A stretch of DNA of 64,000 bases from Hyposmocoma kahamanoa (GCF_003589595.1 NW_020654422.1:18543256-18607255), one strand, 5' to 3'. Shown: positions 1 through 10,220, numbered from the stretch's first letter. Translations and numbers: made by a program. The notes: generated by a model not told the origin, from the sequence alone.

Positions 1-262
1 GGGGGCTGATCCATTCGGTGGTTTGGGAAAAATTGCAAAACACCTAATTACAAAACAAACGGAATCACATTTCATCGGAAATTAAATATTAAATATGTAA
101 TTTTGCAATTTTCGTCCATTTTTCAACTCAAGTTAAACAGGTCGATTTGAAGTGAAACAATTAACGATTCGGGGTGGCCGATCGGAGCGCAGTTGTCACA
201 GTAATGATTTGGAAAAATAGTCTTCAAACAAATTAAATGACATTTCGTCTCTATTTCTGGTT
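1..262 (-). repeat. LINE 3' region, copy interrupted by a mariner
   Basis: This stretch aligns throughout with 34771-35008: both carry a GGGGGCTG-type start, ACAAAACAAACGGAATCACA, GTGAAACAATTAACGA and CATTTCGTCTCTATTTCTGG in the same order. At 34771 the sequence lies directly downstream, on the minus strand, of a LINE ORF end. By inference it is therefore the 3' untranslated part of that LINE. The match stops at the mariner boundary near 262. Only a few bases after the mariner (CGATGG near 1385) still resemble the second copy. Confidence 0.6.
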
Positions 263-330
263 ACACGTGTGGCGCACATTAAGTTTCCGGAATGAATAAC
301 AAAAAATACTATAAATGATCAGAAATGTAT

Positions 331-1205
331 TCATTGTTTCGCAGAATATTCTCCGTTAACGTTAATGCACTTTTTCATATGAATGTACCAATTTTGAAAA
401 CATTTATGCCACTCCTCCGTAACAATCTCTGAAACATAATTTTCATACTCCTCGACCTCCTCTTCAGTTGATGAAAATTGTTGACCGCGTAACTGGTTCT
501 TATTTTTTGGAAATAAATAAAAGTCACAAGGTCCCAAGACGGGACTGTACGTGGGATGGCTCATGGGGTCAACGTTGTTTACCTTCAAAAATTCATTTAT
601 CGCCACTTTGGTTGGTTTCGGCTCATCTCGAAAGACCCGTACGAGCGTACGGGTCTTTCGATTTCGGGAAATATTTCGACGGGATTGCTGCTTTGTTTTT
701 GGGATCCTACTATAAATCCATGTTTCGTCCCCTGTTACTATATCCCTCACCAAATTTGACACCCCCTGGTTGAATCTGGTAAGCATGGCATTGCACCAAG
801 TGACGCGATCCGTTTTTTGAGCCTCAGTCAAATTGTGCGAGTCCACCGAGAGCACAGCTTTTTCACACCCAAATGTTTGTGTAGTATTTATTGTATTTGA
901 CTCATGCCTATGCCTAAAGATGCCCGAATCTCATGGTATGTCACATGCCTGTCTGTTTTAACCATACGGCGCACAGCATCGATGTTTTTGTTGTTCACAG
1001 CTGTAGACGGACGACCATCACGAAATTCGTCACTGAGATTCACACAACCGCGTTTGAATTCTGCAAACCAGCTATAAATAGTCGTCTTGCATGTTGCTTC
1101 ATCGCCAAAAGCAGTTTGAAGCTGAACGAAGCTCCGCTGAGCTGTTAAATAACACTTAAAGTCGTATAAAATCAAACTATGAAAATTTTCACGAGTTCAA
1201 TCCAT
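331..1205 (-). pseudogene. Mariner transposase pseudogene, internally deleted
   Basis: Mariner transposases bind their inverted repeats with an N-terminal helix-turn-helix pair and cut with a D,D34D triad. The N-terminal half is readable at 1175-888 and shows the helix-turn-helix region (IYSWFAEFKRG, DGRPSTAVNN). A possible start ATG near 1205 is followed by an early stop. The C-terminal half at 855-331 contains the first catalytic Asp in VTGDETWIY, the YSP...PCDFYLFP block with the third Asp, and a normal C-terminus (CINVNGEYSAKQ). The block that normally holds the second catalytic Asp (HDNA) is absent: the frame passes from the EPKPTKVA segment almost straight to the segment before YSP. I estimate 60-70 codons are lost, judging from mariner relatives. 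The halves are separated by stops. The gene cannot encode an active enzyme. Confidence 0.85.
628..661. repeat. Perfect inverted repeat, 16-bp arms
   Basis: Arms 628-643 and 646-661 are exact reverse complements separated by only AG. The palindrome lies inside the mariner pseudogene, at the point where extra residues appear before the VFRDEPKPTK segment. That suggests a local inverted duplication of the transposase sequence. Confidence 0.95.
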
Positions 1206-1378
1206 GGTAATGTAGACAACCAATTTCTAAAATGACGACACAATGACGACACAAAAACAAGTGACATTCAAATGAAACAAACTGTATGCTACAGCCAAAG
1301 AGTTCCAATTTTCAAATTTTGTAATTACTTTTTATATATTGTTTATGTAAGTTCCGGAAACTTATAGTGCGCCCTATG

Positions 1379-2244
1379 TATAATCGATGGCTGAATGTGA
1401 CCTGTATAGAGCCTGAAATGATGCCGTAGGTTTGTTTGAAAAAAAATATTCTCGATTTTAGGTCTGAAAAAAAAAATTTTTTTTTAATAGTTTTAGTAAT
1501 TTTTAAAATAGTGTCAAGGGATAAGAATGATTGTAATTAGTGTCATTAGTGTTGTTTATATTAGTGTAAATAATAATATATAATAAAATACTATAAAAAA
1601 TATAATGTACTTTGAGTACCTGTGTGTGTATCCAATATCTTTAGTATTCTGAAATGGTGCCGAAATATTTCCAATAAACTTTATCTGCCCACGTATAAGG
1701 GTCCAGTTCCCTGGACAACTGACTAAATTATTAGTCACTTTGATGTCTGTTCGCCCAAGGAACATTTTTATAATGGATAAATGTTACAAGGATTTTTTTT
1801 ATTAAAGGAAAAATGATTTGCTCTTTCATGTTCCAAAGAATGTTAGGAGAGAAAGAATCTTGTCAAGTAATGGAATATTGAACTTTTCTTTGGCAGTGAA
1901 ACATGTTTTTTGCTGCATAATTTTTAATATCAAAGCGTTTTTACAGGAATAAAGGAGATGTACAAACATTGTTAGAACTTTCAGTCATTGTCATCACCCA
2001 GCAAACAAAGTACGGCGATAACAGCGAATATTTTTAGAGTCTTAAGCCTTATAGTAGCTTTACAATGCCTATGGACATAAATGAATACATTAATCAACTG
2101 ACGATTGTAGAAATAAGAAAAAATAACAGCTTAAAGCTATAAAGTGGTGCTACAAGCTGATTTTAACACTAGGATAGGATAGGATTGGTTACTATTACAA
2201 ACATCTTAACAGTTATTGTTAGTGGTAATAATCGTAAATTTAAG
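1379..2244. other. Unassigned AT-rich stretch
   Basis: No convincing coding region or repeat was recognised. The short minus-strand frame at 1556-1765 has no recognisable motif. A small AGGAT iteration lies near 2171-2187. Confidence 0.4.
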
Positions 2245-2530
2245 ACAAATTAAAATTAGAATTAAAATTATATTTTTAAATAAAATTCAACATTTAATTT
2301 TAAATGAAAGTTCAAAATTTAAATTAAAATGAAAATTGAAAATTAAAATGAAAATTGAAAATTTAAATTAAAACGAAAATTCAAAATTTAAGTTAAAATG
2401 AAAACAGAAAATTAAAATTAAAATTAATAAATAATAAATACTAGACAAAATTCAATTTAAAACATAATTTTGACATTCCGAAAGATGAACCATGTTACAA
2501 TGGTTCATGTATGGAGTACTGACAGTCAAA
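2245..2530. repeat. Degenerate AT-rich tandem array with a conserved right flank
   Basis: From 2245 to about 2450 a loose unit of the form AAAATTNAAAATTTAAATTAAA is repeated many times with substitutions. It is followed by ACAATGGTTCATGTATGGAG and CAGTCAAAACGTTCAGCAAA. The same combination, a low-complexity AAATTAAAAAT array followed by CAGTGGTTCATATATTGACA and AAAACGTTAAGCAAAT, is found at 38455-38625. The two are probably copies of one dispersed element. Confidence 0.6.
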
Positions 2531-2865
2531 ACGTTCAGCAAATCACTCAATGCGGGTCGGTGACTTTACACATTTTCTAAGGGTTTTGAGCCTTCTTTAT
2601 TAAGAAGGTTTCATTGCAATATTTTCCTTTACCGTTAGCGAAAGATATTGCTATAACATATTCACAAGAGCACATTAATTAGAAATTATAGTCATAGGTA
2701 GGTCAACATCTCAATTAAGAAGCAGGCATTTCCCACTGAGCTGCCACTGCCCTATTTCCGTAAGTAGAGCAAATATATTACGTACTTGGTCAGAGCGGTA
2801 CAAATTGTATTTTAACAAAATACTAACGCCAAACAGTAATATCTAATAGGCATTTCCAAAATTGG

Positions 2866-2935
2866 TCCTACAGGGAATCGAACCCGTGACGTCCGCATCC
2901 AATACAACGCAAACAAGTGTGCCACAGAGGTCGTC
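2866..2935 (-). repeat. tRNA-like SINE head relic
   Basis: Read on the minus strand, the segment carries a pol III B-box-like GGGTTCGATTCCC followed by GTAGGACCAATTTTGG. The segment at 59243-59330 has the same arrangement. No cloverleaf good enough for a working tRNA was found, so a SINE head is the better reading. Confidence 0.5.
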
Positions 2936-3329
2936 AAAAAGTGCTAATAATAACTAGATTAAAAGTGTACGCACTTCGGATGTGACTGCCAAAATAAACT
3001 CCCCCTTGTTTATTACTCTTTAAATCTCAATAAAAGAGATAATACGGATACATACATATGTAAGTCAAAGTTACGAAAAAATTCCTTAAAGGATTTCTAA
3101 AAGCGTATCATTGTAAACTTAAGGAATTACTTACTACAAAAGCGTACTACACAATATCTGACTATTTAAGCGACCAACTTTAAAATTGACTATTATTACT
3201 TTTAATTCCACAAAACCATCATAAATACTCGGTCGCTATTGTTATCATGTCTATGAATAAATAAATACATTTGTAATTAAATAAAATATAATAAACATTG
3301 TACATTATGACTAACATAATTATGTAATA
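2936..3329. other. Unassigned AT-rich stretch
   Basis: No gene or clear repeat was recognised. Confidence 0.4.
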
Positions 3330-3554
3330 TATAGAATTATTTTACCATATAGTGTTTAAGTTGTTAACATTTGAATAATTGTACTTTAATTTTAATTTTA
3401 TTTTTATTTTATTGACTAATTGTAACCATATCATATATAAATATAACATTGTACACCCGACAGGGGTATGAACTGTTGTACTCAAATTACATGTAACATC
3501 TTCTTTACCAGTTCAAACAATAAACGATTCTGATTCTGATTCTGATTCTGATTC
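3330..3554 (+). repeat. LINE 3' end with (GATTCT)n tail
   Basis: The stretch ends with AATAAACGATTCTGATTCTG and further GATTCT units to 3553. An untranslated AT-rich region closing with AATAAA and a short hexamer iteration is typical of insect LINE 3' ends. No coding part is attached on the left. Confidence 0.55.
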
Positions 3555-3599
3555 ACCGAAGCGCCTCAGAAGGCAGCAGAAAAAAATGCTCTCATAAAA

Positions 3600-4345
3600 G
3601 CCCCTGAGTCGACATCAGGGCGTCAAACGTGTTTTTATTCGTATTACCGCTGTTTACAAACTAATCCGATCCCTGCGGTACGCGTAGTGATATCACACGT
3701 TATACGGGGCGTGCATAGGGCACGGAACTCACACAAGACGGGGTTCGATTTGTCCACTATCCCTCGGGAAATTAAGTAGCGAGATACCAACGGTCAGTTG
3801 TATACGCTCTTTCCCTATAGCTATGAGAAACTAGTATTTGAAATCTGTTGCGAATTAATCTTGAAGATTATATTTCGTAGCATTGACCAACGCGATATCT
3901 CCAACGTATTGTATAATGAATAGTGAAATAAGTCGTGTCTCTCAATTTAAATACCTGGGTCACTGGGTATCCGACAATTTGTACGATGGTGGTGACATGG
4001 AGGGGCAGAGAAGGGCCCTGTCTATTAGATGTAACGTGATCGCCCTCAGGTTTGCTCATTGCACGAAAGATGTTAAGGTCTCATTATTTAAAGCGTATTG
4101 CCAAAACTTTACACGAGTAGCCTATGGGTGAAGTATACGCAGAGAATCCAGAATATATTAAGGGTGCAATATATATAACAACGCTTTCAGGATACTAATA
4201 GGGCTGCCGCGACACTGTAGTGCATCCGGCATGGTCACGGAAATGCACAGATGGCTTTCATGCCATTATTCGCAAGAGACTTCACTCAGCCGTTGTTGCC
4301 AACAGGCTGCACTGCCCCTACCAAAAACATTGAGTGCAACTACAC
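3600..4345 (+). pseudogene. LINE ORF2 C-terminal (reverse transcriptase) relic
   Basis: The segment 3883-4131 reads as ...QFKYLGHWVSDNLYDGGDME... followed by RRALSIRCNVIALRFAHCTKDVKVSLFKAYCQ. This matches the region just after the reverse transcriptase catalytic core of non-LTR retrotransposon ORF2 proteins. Downstream frames continue the resemblance up to about 4300 (ILRVQYNNAF-like, then LPRHC-like) but with frameshifts and stops. The relic has no palm-domain motifs and is inactive. SINE B follows at 4381. Confidence 0.75.
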
Positions 4346-4466
4346 TTGCGTAGGGTAGTGGTCTGGCCGTGGCATTTTTTATTGATAATATTATTATTAT
4401 TATTAACGCACACACTCAACATGGCCCCGCACTAGGGAAACCTTGAGTCGCGGATGCCATGTACAC

Positions 4467-7385
4467 TAGGGTGGGTCACTCTAGTATTGAAAAAAAAAAA
4501 AGTTGCCGAATCACATTCTAATAGTAATATTATGTTGTAGTGTACTATAAAAAATAGTTTTAGCTAAAAAACGGGTAATTAAACAAGTGCCTTCAGCCCG
4601 CGCATGAGTTTTAAAAATAAACGGTTTTGAAAAAAAAACACGTATTACTAAATGGCATAGTTTTTTATTAGAAATTACTCAAAATATTATCAAAACAAAA
4701 GAAATATTTAATGAAAGACATATATTAACGCTTGAAACAATAAACTTAAACAAATAAACATAAAAAGTTATCAAAAAAATTATTCATTTTTATACAAAAA
4801 ATCCTGCCTACTATCGAATTTCGGCATAGCTTTCCTTGATGCAATTTTTGCATGAATTATGCCGTCCCTTGCTTTTTTATCACATGCCGACATTGCAGCT
4901 TCTGTCACTATCTTCACACTTCGTTCAACCGCTTGTGTATGACAAGGCAGCCTCAAAAACAACATCGTTTCGTCACCTTTTTTTTCTATTATTTGAATAA
5001 GTTCGTCATTCGTTTGATTTTTTAGAATAGGAGGATCAAAGTTGGTTTCTTGCCAGTTTATTAGATCAATATAAGATTTGGCATCAAAATTAAGTTCAGG
5101 CACTTCAAAAGTGCGTGGTAGTTTTCCCGTTGTAGGTGAGCTACGTGCTTTTAGAATTCTTGTAGCTGCAAGTTCTCTTATATGCTTTTCTCCATCTGTT
5201 AACATCGCCAATAGTAAATTTTCAGGGTGAGCAAAATATGCGTTTCGTTGAATAACAGGATCTATGACTGCTTTTAATGCACTTGATAAAAATCGCGAAC
5301 TTTCAATCAATTTCCAAAGGTGTCGTGACCCATCTTTACATGATGAGAGGGTCTTTATTTGGAACCACACGGGAGTATATACTTTTACAATGTATTGAGC
5401 TAAAATAATTAAATTAGTTGATGGTGTTGGCGTAGAAATGTAAAGACGCAAGATCCGGTTTGCCTTAGTCAACCAACGGGCATGTGACATTTTTCCAGGT
5501 GATTTATTTGCTAAGTTTTCTGCACAACTTCCAGTAATTACTGCTAAGGTAATTTCAAACAAATATTTTTGGTCCGTGCTTAAGTCATCAGGTTTTAGCG
5601 TTGGTAATTGACCTGGTATTGACTCAAATTCAACTACAGCTCGCGTTTCACACTTGTCCAGCAACTTACCAATTGGACCATTGTACGTAGATGGACCAGA
5701 AGTTTTACCATCGAGATAATCGAACAAATGCCTCAAAGGCAGTTCATTTAAATGCAGCATGCAAATTATCCATTGCAAAGGTCTCTGAAGTCTTCTCTCA
5801 AATAGCCTTATAACACCATTAAATTTACCCGTATTTGTCACTGTTCCATCACATCCAATAGCCAGGAGGTCAACAGTACTAATATTTTTGGCGGACAGAA
5901 GAGCGTTTATTGATGTCTCAATAGTCTTTGCAGTTCCTTGTAATGGCGTCACATACCCTACATAAATGGACTCCGGTTCTTTAATTACAGAAACGTGTTC
6001 TTCAATAACTACTTGCTTGTACCTTTTGGTTCCCTTCTTGACTATCTTCAGGGTTTTATCTTTCCGCCCATCAAAATATAAAGCAGGCAACTTCAAAGGC
6101 GCTTGATTCTTCATAAGCGTGTCGCGTGTTTTCCTTCTCTCTCTACGCAGTTTTGATTTATCAATAACGATATCTGACGAAAGCTCGTGTAAAACTGCAG
6201 AAGCAATCGCAGCACCAGCTCTATCGGATACTGCATAACGGTCACATATTTGCGACAAAACTGGTAAACTTTTCATGCATTTTTTATGTTCCGTAGTTCC
6301 TGGGGTAGATCGTAAGGGCTCTTCTGTTTTTTTGTGTAGCTTCACCGGATGTGAAACACTTGTATCAGAATCACTACTACTCGATAAAATTAATTCTTGT
6401 TCTGGCATTTTGGATGGGTTGTTATCGCTCTTCAGACAGATTTTTTTTGTACCTTGCTTTCGAACAAACTTTTTTTGTAAACTTTTTGTTCGATTGCGAT
6501 CAATGGCGCCGATTCTCATTTTTCTCTAACCCCGTTGATCAATCAAAAAGTCGTGTTCTTCTTTAGGAACTTTAGCTTCTCTGGGACAATTGCACTGACT
6601 TATTATCTTGCATTTGCATGAACAAATATCAAACAAAATTTCGCTTTGCTGCAAGAATTCAGTTGTTTTCTCAGTTGCCAACCTTTTCAATGATTTGATG
6701 ATATTTTTGCATTTGGAATGATAAGCTTTTAGGAGCTGAATGACTCTTGTATGCGAGACTATAGGGATTGACGCCTTTTGCCATACTCCTTCTACTTTCC
6801 GGGTTACAATTTCTGCAATTTCGGAAAAGGCGGGCTCTTTGTTGCTGACATTTTTAATTTTCACCTGTAGCCTATTCCACTCATAACATTTCATGACATC
6901 CTGGTATGTTGGTAACACGTTTTCTTTTATATCTTCTATAGTTCCAAATATAGGGCACTTGTGTGGCTGCCTATTATTTGACATAATGGAAAAAATTAAC
7001 TTCCGAGTCCTAAAACAAAAATTACACAATTTTTTTCAATTTCACAAGATTTTACAAAAACTAGCCACAATGATACATGAATTCTCTGAATGTACTTACC
7101 CCAAAAATCTTCTTTTACTAAACAACACAATTTAGATAACAAAAGTAACGTGTTTTCTAATGGATATTGCTTAAAACATTAAACTAAACCCAACGTCAAA
7201 CGTGTAACTTAAGGTGCAAAAGTGGGTACTTAAACTTTTTTTTCAAAACTTCAATGGCTTTGCGCGGGCAGTTCCACTTAAAATAATTAGATAATATTTT
7301 AAAGGGTTTATAACGATACCTAACTACAAAATATTTTTGCTATTAGAAATGGATATCTTAAAAAAAATTTTTTTGACCCACCCTA
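4467..7385 (-). mobile_element. hAT-like DNA transposon with 8-bp target duplication
   Basis: The ends are TAGGGTGGGTCA at 4467-4478 and its exact reverse complement at 7374-7385. The flanks carry the perfect 8-bp duplication ATGTACAC (4459-4466 and 7386-7393). Inside each end lies an inverted subterminal motif, GCCCGCGCA at 4596-4604 and its complement at 7261-7269, 129 and 116 bp from the tips. Such motifs often act as transposase binding sites. A transposase-like frame occupies 4780-6984 on the minus strand. An 8-bp duplication and TAGGG tips are typical of hAT elements. P-type and a few other superfamilies also make 8-bp duplications, so the superfamily remains an inference. Confidence 0.9.
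4780..6984 (-). pseudogene. Transposase-like gene, one in-frame stop
   Basis: This is the coding region of the 2.9-kb transposon. The likely start is the ATG at 6984 (MSNNRQPHKCPIFG). The frame is open upstream to 7029, but those residues look non-coding. The first part ends at a TAG (6526-6528). The same frame resumes immediately with AGA AAA ATG and stays open for another 579 codons to 4780, so only one codon breaks about 735. The N-terminal part has a Cys-rich patch (ICSCKCKIISQCNC). In the second part ALYFDGRKDKT (about residues 146-156), AIGCDGTVTNTG (220-231) and CMLHLNELPLRHL (253-265) resemble the first Asp, second Asp and C-x-x-H blocks of an RNase H-fold transposase. LPCHTQAVERSVK lies near the C-terminus. 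The family appears to be one of unnamed metazoan transposase-like proteins. Whether TAG is a mutation or is read through cannot be told here. Confidence 0.8.
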
Positions 7386-7854
7386 ATGTACACCCATAAA
7401 CAACCACAAATTACACCCAAACTCACGAGAGAAATAAATGTAGGCCATACAAATATTTGTCCCGGCCCGGGAATCGAACCTCCTCTACGTGGCAGCCCGG
7501 TAACCATTCGGCCACGGAGGCAGTTTTATTACTAACTTATTGTACTAACCATAGCAAGTAAGAAAACATTGACTGTATTTTTTTTACTGTATTACATTTA
7601 TTTTTATAATACACAATTATTATGGATCATAATCTGAAATAAATCATTATGTTCTATTCTATAATACCGCACCCTTGGCGAGATAAGGCCAAATCTGCAA
7701 ATAGACAACATCTCACGTGAGAAATGTACAGATTCTACCAAACGAAATTAGCCGACAACTTTACACCCACGCCAAGGTTACGTTTTATTGGTAGTATTCA
7801 GAAGAAAAATTTTCTAGTCATCTTATTTATTGATAACATACACTATACCGCCAT

Positions 7855-8335
7855 TTCGAAACCCAAGCGGAGGCAGTCTGGTAAAGGAAAAAGCAATCCC
7901 AGTGTCTTTGACATTGCAAAATCACAGAGGCAGACGAAACGGTATGACGACGAGGACTTCACAAAGGTGGAGAAGAAGAAGAGGAAGCCCATCAGTAACC
8001 TGTGTGGCACAGCACCGACAGAATCCAATTTTCTGTTGCGTCCGGCCCTACCGACGACGCTGCTGTACCTCTAGCGATTGCATTAGTCCACGTATTCTGA
8101 TGAAATAGTGAGTACATTAGACTTAAAGCCAAATACACCTTGGGAATCGAGCGGTTGGAGATTGTGGTAAGAGCCTCGGTCGACCTACATAAAGGAAGAG
8201 TTTTGGCCGAAGGGTGTCATATATCGGCGATTTCCTGACACCAGATTGCACCACACGACGCTGACAAGTGCACTTTGACACCAGATTGCACCACACGACG
8301 CTGACAAGTGCACTTCGTGTAGATTAGTTATTTCG
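7855..8335 (+). pseudogene. LINE ORF1 (gag-like) relic
   Basis: The readable part contains RRQSGKGKSN, DEDFTKVEKKKRKP and LCGTAPTESNFLLRPALPTT, in the order seen in ORF1 proteins of jockey-like insect LINEs. After a stop near 8072, other frames continue with STYIKEEFWPKGVIYRRF and related segments. The segment 8236-8315 is a perfect 40-bp tandem duplication. Several frameshifts make it a pseudogene. The ORF1 role in retrotransposition (RNA binding) is known for the family, not shown here. Confidence 0.65.
8236..8315. repeat. Perfect 40-bp tandem duplication
   Basis: Bases 8236-8275 and 8276-8315 are identical. The duplication lies within the LINE ORF1 relic and is absent from the normal protein order, so it is a local duplication of the relic. 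Confidence 0.95.
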
Positions 8336-8363
8336 TTTTAAAATTACATTATTATGTATTAGC

Positions 8364-8649
8364 CATTGACTTACAAATAAATGGACGACGGGTCTAATAC
8401 AAAAACCACGAAAAAAATGTCCCAAATCAACCTATTTAAACGTAGTGACATGTCAAGGAATATGAAAAAGCTAAAACGTTGAATTTAAATTGTAATATCA
8501 TCGCAGTACTGTCTAATTTTGCTTTCTTCGCTGTCAGTCGAACAAACGAAGACTAGAGCGTGAATGACGCTCTGTATACGATTTTAACGCCCTATAAGTT
8601 CGGACACTTTTTAGCGCGGACCCGACGTCCATATAATTGTAAGTCAATG
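8364..8649. mobile_element. MITE with CATTGACTTAC ends, copy 1
   Basis: The 286-bp element starts CATTGACTTACAAATAAATG and ends with the inverted ATTGTAAGTCAATG. It is nearly identical along its length to 10221-10535. Its flanks GTATTAGC and ATATTAGT agree at six of eight bases, a decayed 8-bp target duplication. It has no coding capacity, so it is non-autonomous. The 8-bp duplication suggests a hAT- or P-type transposase. Confidence 0.85.
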
Positions 8650-9090
8650 ATATTAGTCCTTAAAGTATTATATGGGAGATATAATACTTACTAAACTACT
8701 GGTAGGTAGTTCGCTCGAATTTTCATAACCTCGAAAGTAATTTTGAGAGGAAAATGTTTTTTCTTTTAAACCTTACCTAACCAAACCTAATCGTGTGTTT
8801 GCGATGAACATCTAACAAATCCCGAAAGAACAACGGTTTCGTTATAATTTGTTTTTCGGTGGAATGAAAATTCGAACAAACGTTATTTTGAAAAAAAATC
8901 GAGTTTTATGGGTCTTTATATATGTCATATTGCGCGATTTAAATGAAAAATAAATAAAATAAACTTATGTTATCGCGGCCCAAAATTTAAACTCGCTGAC
9001 CACGCCACTACGAGCTGCCAAGCTGAACTATTCATGATATATGTTTGCCATTGTGGTGAAAGGGTTTGCCAAACAACGTAAGGTTTTCGC
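8650..9090. other. Unassigned stretch
   Basis: No gene or repeat was recognised apart from ordinary AT-rich DNA. Confidence 0.4.
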
Positions 9091-9094
9091 AGAG

Positions 9095-9275
9095 TATTGG
9101 CCCGGGTGCGATAGACGTATTTAGTAGTAGCAGAACTCCTTGTGGGAGAGTTCGTCCAGTACTGCCACCGTACCTACTTCTGCCGTCAAGTAATATATGA
9201 GCATTATTGCATTCGGGTTTTGAAGGGCAAGAGGGATGATGAAATTACAGGCACATGGTGCATGGACATTCATAA
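9095..9275 (+). repeat. Dispersed repeat D, 3'-truncated copy
   Basis: The copy contains AACTCCTTGTGGGAGAGTTC, GTCCAGTACTGCCACC and GAAATTACAGGCACATGG in the order shared by about a dozen copies here. In its sense direction family D ends CTTGTTCGTCCCGTCACTTG followed by a poly-A-like tail. This copy lacks that end and passes into repeat H. Confidence 0.65.
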
Positions 9276-9366
9276 AATTACACATATTCATAATTTGTTT
9301 TATATAATTTGTATTACTTTTATGATTTTCTTGTGATAAAAGCGACGTATGATCACATGTCGCACT
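9275..9366 (+). repeat. Short dispersed repeat H
   Basis: It shares CATAATTTGTTTTAT and GACGTATGATCACATGT with 16780-16880, and with 63085-63150 in reverse. The class is unknown. Confidence 0.5.
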
Positions 9367-9578
9367 TGACAACTAACATAGTATTATCTCAGAAATTGCG
9401 TTATATTATATTTTATCTCGATATGGTGATATATTAAAAATTTATCTCCAAAATTTCGCTATGTTTATGTGTCATTCATATACGATTTAATTTCAGGACA
9501 ACACTGTCGCTTTAAAACTAAATAGGTAATATTAATATAGCTTAAAAGCATTTTGAGATAATACTATGTTAGTTGTCA
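9367..9578. mobile_element. MITE with perfect 25-bp terminal inverted repeats
   Basis: Bases 9367-9391 are the exact reverse complement of 9554-9578 (tip TGACAACTAACATAG). The 212-bp element has no coding capacity. I could not find a convincing target duplication in the flanks, so the superfamily is unassigned. Perfect ends suggest a recent insertion. Confidence 0.8.
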
Positions 9579-9579
9579 T

Positions 9580-10212
9580 GTACGATGTGTCTTTATTAAA
9601 AAAAGTGTTCAATAAGTTTTATACAAAAAGCAATTGGCGTATTTAAATGTATTTTCATTTATAAGTTCATTACTGGGCACGTCACATCGTCGCTCTAGAT
9701 TAGTCAGGTTCAGGGTCAGTTTGCATTTATTTTAAAAAAAGCATAAAATCAAATGTAAAATAAAACCTTTTAATATAATGTCTCATTCGATTTACTTGTT
9801 CCATTTACAAATTGCAACTGCCATTTTGGATCCCATTTAAAAAAACCTATAATTGTTTCCTATATTTTAAACACACTAGGTTCCGTAATAGAGTTGTACA
9901 AAATAAGAAATCCAATACCAAATGTGAAATACATAGCAGCAATAGTTTAAAAAACGAGACATACAGACGAACACCGAAGTCACGAAACGAAAGGGTTCGT
10001 TTAGGTCCAGAACCCTCAAAATAAACTGATATTAAAATCATTAAATATTTATTTTGTAGCAACAAACACTTTGACAATAATCTATATATAAAAACGTGAA
10101 TACAGTTTAATTTTGATAACTCATATTGATTGACAGTTTATCAGACTCAAATATCAAACTGACGTAAATATAGCTTTGGTAAAATAGCAGCTGATCTTAA
10201 AAACATTTAATC
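9580..10212. other. Unassigned AT-rich stretch
   Basis: Short open frames on both strands (9812-10077) have no recognisable motif, and I treat them as chance. Confidence 0.4.
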
Positions 10213-10220
10213 AAAAAACC

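Larger units (their letters stand above)
264..1378 (-). mobile_element. Decayed mariner DNA transposon
   Basis: Terminal inverted repeats are visible: 271-292 matches the reverse complement of 1352-1373 at 20 of 22 bases, with GCGCAC near each tip and AAGTTTCCGGAA inside. A mariner transposase relic lies between them on the minus strand. A TA precedes the left end (262-263), and TA dinucleotides follow the right end (1375-1376 or 1379-1380), as expected for mariner. The exact tip is uncertain by a few bases because the two ends differ by a small indel. The related repeat at 34990-35020 shows what the site looks like without the element. Confidence 0.85.
4381..7521 (-). mobile_element. SINE B copy, split by a DNA transposon
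   Basis: On the minus strand the SINE begins at 7521 with a tRNA-like head (TGCCTCCGTGGCCGAATGG, then GGTTCGATTCCCGGGCCGGG) and runs to 7386. It resumes at 4466 and ends near 4381 in an ATT-rich tail. Other copies at 40645-40876, 55138-55347 and 60185-60398 show the uninterrupted order. The interruption is exactly the element 4467-7385 plus one copy of the 8-bp target duplication. Confidence 0.9.

Noticed and set aside
468..773. Plus-strand frame of 101 codons
   Set aside because: It is the antisense of the mariner transposase pseudogene.
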